Part shown: piece by piece, positions 6,473-8,711 of the stretch
Position numbering within the stretch: position 1 is the first letter of the stretch
How the letters are laid out: each line of letters starts with the position of its first letter
Origin: Desulfatibacillaceae bacterium
GTDB taxonomy: Bacteria > Desulfobacterota > Desulfobacteria > Desulfobacterales > Desulfatibacillaceae
Length of the DNA: 8,711 bases
Assembly: GCA_030018745.1 (NCBI GenBank)
Contig: JASEHB010000074.1
Location: forward strand, 1 to 8,711
Direction of reading: 5' to 3'
Translations under genes and position numbers: made by a program
Notes under the pieces: model-generated
Told to the model about the DNA's origin: nothing
Database searches by the model: none
What the model saw: only the letters and a program-made list of their open reading frames with translations

Positions 6473-7375
6473 ATGACCACCTACGACAAGGCGGATTACA
6501 AGGAATCCTTCGTGGTGAAGGGCAAGCTGGCCCTGCCCTATCAGTATTTCGCGGGCCGCACGGGCAGCAAGTTCCTCATTGCGCTGCGCGACAAAAAGAA
6601 AATCCTGGGCGTGCGCTGCAACACCTGCAAAAAGGTGTTCGTGCCGCCGCGCCAGACCTGCGAAAAATGCTTTGAGGATCTTTCTGAAAACTGGGTGGAG
6701 CTTTCCGACAAAGGCGTTGTCACGGATTTCACCGTGGTGCGCTATGCGGAACCCCATCAGCCCGTCAAGCCCCCCTACATCCTTGCCATGATCAAGCTTG
6801 ATGGCGCAGACACGCCCTTTGCCCACATAGTGAGGGGTGTGGCTCCGTCCAAGATGAAGGAGGGTCTGAAGGTGCAGGCCCAGTTTGCCAAAAAGACCAC
6901 CAGCACCATAATGGACATTGAGTGCTTCAGGCCGGCAAGCGGCCAGTTCGAGCTTGGCTATTCCTACGATGAGCTGGAAATAGGCATGAGTGCTTCTTTT
7001 ACCAAAACCATTACGGAAACGGATGTTTATCTGTTTGCAGGTATTTCTGGCGATTTCAACCCCATGCACCTTAACGAGGAGTTTGCCAAAAAGACGCCCT
7101 TTGGCACGCGCATCGCCCACGGCGCATTGCCCCAGAGCCTCATTGCATCCGTGCTTGGCATGAAGCTGCCGGGCCTGGGAACCGTGGCCCTGGAAATAAA
7201 CACCCGCTTTCTTGGCCCCACCTACTTTGGCGATACGGTCACAGCAAGCGCCGAGGTTATCGAGAAACTGGAAAAGAAACGCTGGGTGCGCCTTGAGCTG
7301 CGCTGGATAAATCAGCACGGCAAGCTTATCGGCATTGGGGATGCTCTTGTCATTCCTCCTGCTCCGGCAGGTTAA
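6473..7375 (+). CDS. DUF35 (Zn-ribbon/OB) - MaoC-type enoyl-CoA hydratase fusion
   Basis: This is a 300-residue two-domain protein. Residues about 15-155 are a DUF35 module: a helix (TGSKFLIALRDKKKIL), a Zn ribbon with C49, C52, C63 and C66 (C-x2-C-x10-C-x2-C), then an OB-like part. Residues about 160-300 are a hotdog-fold MaoC domain with the (R)-hydratase signature ISGDFNPMH; Asp194 and His199 are the expected catalytic pair, followed by GTRIAHGALPQSL. The domain should add water to a trans-2-enoyl-CoA. The DUF35 part resembles the C-terminus of the preceding fusion protein and has the same Cys spacing. In mycobacterial ChsH2 the order is MaoC then DUF35, so this protein is reversed. The ATG at 6473 has AAAAAGGAG at 6455-6463, and the gene lies 26 bases after its upstream neighbour. 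It probably both hydrates the dehydrogenase product and docks to a thiolase-like subunit; docking is inferred. Confidence 0.9.
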   Translation: MTTYDKADYKESFVVKGKLALPYQYFAGRTGSKFLIALRDKKKILGVRCNTCKKVFVPPRQTCEKCFEDLSENWVELSDKGVVTDFTVVRYAEPHQPVKPPYILAMIKLDGADTPFAHIVRGVAPSKMKEGLKVQAQFAKKTTSTIMDIECFRPASGQFELGYSYDELEIGMSASFTKTITETDVYLFAGISGDFNPMHLNEEFAKKTPFGTRIAHGALPQSLIASVLGMKLPGLGTVALEINTRFLGPTYFGDTVTASAEVIEKLEKKRWVRLELRWINQHGKLIGIGDALVIPPAPAG

Positions 7376-7382
7376 GGGCCGG

Positions 7383-7450
7383 CCAAACAAAAATGGGGCC
7401 GCAGGGGGAGAGGGCTTTTACCTTTTCCCCTGTAGGCCCCTGTTTGTTGG
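7383..7450 (+). repeat. Long imperfect inverted repeat / hairpin between the hydratase and dehydrogenase genes
   Basis: The arms 7383-7413 and 7421-7450 fold into about 28 pairs. From the loop outward: 7403-7413 with 7421-7431 (11 continuous pairs as RNA, two of them G-U), 7401-7402 with 7432-7433, a bulged A at 7434, 7395-7400 with 7435-7440 (six GC pairs, GGGGCC/GGCCCC), then 7383-7393 with 7441-7450 interrupted by single bulges and one mismatch. The loop is 7414-7420. No T run follows, so a rho-independent terminator is not supported. It may be an mRNA processing or stability element, an attenuator, or a small palindromic or mobile repeat. Confidence 0.75.
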
Positions 7451-7495
7451 AAGGCATTGCGCTGCCACCAACATCAACAGCTTCCTGAAAGCAGC

Positions 7496-7503
7496 AAAGG
7501 GGG
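7496..7503 (+). promoter_or_regulatory. Ribosome binding site of the acyl-CoA dehydrogenase gene
   Basis: AAAGGGGG lies four bases before the ATG at 7508. It supports this start over the in-frame TTG at 7457, which would add 17 residues with no family match. Confidence 0.7.
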
Positions 7504-7507
7504 AAAA

Positions 7508-8662
7508 ATGGATCTGCTGGAAAAAACCGACTACCAGAAGTATTTTACAAAGACCCACGAAGCCTTCCGCAGGGAAGTGGCCGAATTTGTAAAAAAGGAA
7601 ATCACCCCCTTTGTGGAGGAGTGGGAGGAGGCGGGAGAATTTCCTGTTGAGCTATACAAAAAAGCCGCAGATGCGGAAATTCTTTCTGTCATGTATCCTG
7701 AAGATGTGGGCGGAACCCCTGCTGATATTTTCTATGCCGTGGTGGTCACAGAGGAGCTTATGCGCTGCACCTCGGCAGGCCTTGTGGCAAGCCTTGGGTC
7801 CCACGGCATTGCCCTGCCTCCCATTGTAATGCACGGAACAGACGAGCAGAAAAAGCGCTTTGTCGCGCCTGTTCTAAAGGGCGATCGCATTGCAGCCCTT
7901 GGCATAACAGAGCCTTCCGGCGGCTCGGATGTGGCATCCCTCCAGACCACGGCTGTGCGCAAAGGGGATCACTACATTGTAAACGGCTCCAAAACCTTTA
8001 TCACAAGCGGGGTAAGGGCCGACCAGGTCACAACCGCTGTTCGCACAGGCGGCCCGGGCCATGCGGGAATAAGCATGATTGTTATCGAAAAAGGCACGCC
8101 GGGCTTTTCTGCAAGTCCGCCCATGAAAAAAATGGGCTGGTGGGCTTCAGACACGGCAACCCTTTATTTTGACAACTGCAAGGTCCCGGCTGCAAACCTC
8201 ATCGGCGCGGAAAACCAGGGCTTTTACTTTATAATGGAAAATTTCCAGGCCGAGCGGCTCTCCCTTTCCATAATGGCCAACATGACAGCCCAGCTTGCCC
8301 TTGAGCACGCCCTGGCGTATGCAAGAGAAAGGACGGCCTTCGGCAAGCCCCTGTGGAACTTCCAGGTGACCCGCCACAAGATTGTGGACATGGCAACCCT
8401 TGTGGAAGCCAGCCGGGAGTTCACCTTTCGCATTGCAGCAAAAATCGGGGCGGGCGAAAACATGGTGCGCGAAATATCCATGGCCAAGAACTTTGCCTGC
8501 CAGGTGGCGGATAAAGTCACCTACGATGCTGTGCAGATTCTGGGCGGGCATGGATATATGCGCGAAAGCATTGTGGAGAGGCTGTATAGGGATAACCGGA
8601 TTCTGTCCATCGGCGGCGGGACTCAAGAGATCATGAAAGAAATCATCTCTAGATTGATATAG
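7508..8662 (+). CDS. Acyl-CoA dehydrogenase, long-chain/isovaleryl type by catalytic Glu position
   Basis: This 384-residue flavoprotein has the usual family length and order: an N-terminal helical domain, a middle beta domain with ALGITEPSGGSDVASL (130-145) and NGSKTFITSG (159-168), and a C-terminal helical domain with YARERTAFGKPL (271-282), ILGGHGYMRE (344-353) and RLYRDNRILSIGGGTQEI (358-375). It should oxidise an acyl-CoA at C2-C3 and pass electrons to ETF. The medium-chain-type catalytic Glu (IYEGT) is replaced by Gly370 in IGGGT. Glu249 in FQAERLSL matches the alternative catalytic Glu of long-chain and isovaleryl-CoA dehydrogenases. The enzyme is therefore probably active, with a preference for long or branched acyl groups. 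It is a single gene; the paired ChsE1-ChsE2 arrangement is not seen. It follows the hydratase after 132 bases containing a hairpin, so it may be expressed at a different level. Confidence 0.93.
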   Translation: MDLLEKTDYQKYFTKTHEAFRREVAEFVKKEITPFVEEWEEAGEFPVELYKKAADAEILSVMYPEDVGGTPADIFYAVVVTEELMRCTSAGLVASLGSHGIALPPIVMHGTDEQKKRFVAPVLKGDRIAALGITEPSGGSDVASLQTTAVRKGDHYIVNGSKTFITSGVRADQVTTAVRTGGPGHAGISMIVIEKGTPGFSASPPMKKMGWWASDTATLYFDNCKVPAANLIGAENQGFYFIMENFQAERLSLSIMANMTAQLALEHALAYARERTAFGKPLWNFQVTRHKIVDMATLVEASREFTFRIAAKIGAGENMVREISMAKNFACQVADKVTYDAVQILGGHGYMRESIVERLYRDNRILSIGGGTQEIMKEIISRLI

Positions 8663-8711
8663 GGCTTTGCCAAATGACCTGGGGCTGTGTTGCACTTCGC
8701 TCGAAAGTCGG

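Noticed and set aside
6272..7390. Long antisense open frame (372 codons) opposite the DUF35-MaoC gene
   Set aside because: It spans the end of one real gene, an intergenic gap and another real gene, with no family match; a shadow frame.
7383..7450. Rho-independent terminator after the hydratase gene
   Set aside because: The hairpin is strong, but the sequence after it (AAGGCATTGCG) has no T run, and a same-strand pathway gene follows.
8663..8711. Terminator or further gene start after the dehydrogenase
   Set aside because: The 49 bases hold no clear hairpin with a T run and no ribosome site followed by an open frame.

Overview
The window holds one co-directional (+ strand) catabolic gene cluster from a bacterium of moderate-to-high GC. 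The codon style (frequent ATA isoleucine, many GCC/GGC codons), strong AAGGAGG-type ribosome sites and the mix of families (thiolase-like proteins, DUF35 Zn-ribbon proteins, MaoC, long-chain-type acyl-CoA dehydrogenase, CoA ligase) resemble fatty-acid- or steroid-degrading Desulfobacterota or related proteobacteria. This taxonomic placement is a weak inference.

Layout. Positions 1-359 are the 3' end of a probable TetR-type regulator. A small PHP-domain metal-dependent hydrolase (361-927) follows after one base. A 124-base gap (928-1051) contains a nested stem-loop just upstream of a strong ribosome site. The metabolic genes then follow: two adjacent thiolase-fold proteins (1052-2194 and 2212-3393), a 1005-residue fusion of acyl-CoA synthetase, three SCP2 domains and DUF35 (3429-6446), a DUF35-MaoC hydratase fusion (6473-7375) and an acyl-CoA dehydrogenase (7508-8662). 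The last gap, 7376-7507, carries a long imperfect hairpin (7383-7450). I see nothing supportable in the final 49 bases.

How the genes may work together. The ligase would make an acyl-CoA, with the tandem SCP2 domains perhaps holding a bulky hydrophobic substrate or product. The dehydrogenase would introduce an alpha,beta double bond and the MaoC domain would hydrate it. Both thiolase-fold proteins appear to lack the nucleophilic Cys and the GHP-motif His of true thiolases, and no 3-hydroxyacyl-CoA dehydrogenase is encoded here. With two DUF35 modules present, this resembles the actinobacterial steroid side-chain system (ChsE, ChsH1-ChsH2, Ltp2), in which an Ltp2-DUF35 complex cleaves a beta-hydroxyacyl-CoA by retro-aldol chemistry. 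My main hypothesis is that the window encodes an aldolytic acyl-CoA chain-shortening system with a new domain architecture: the DUF35 partners are built into the ligase and the hydratase. The substrate cannot be read from the sequence.
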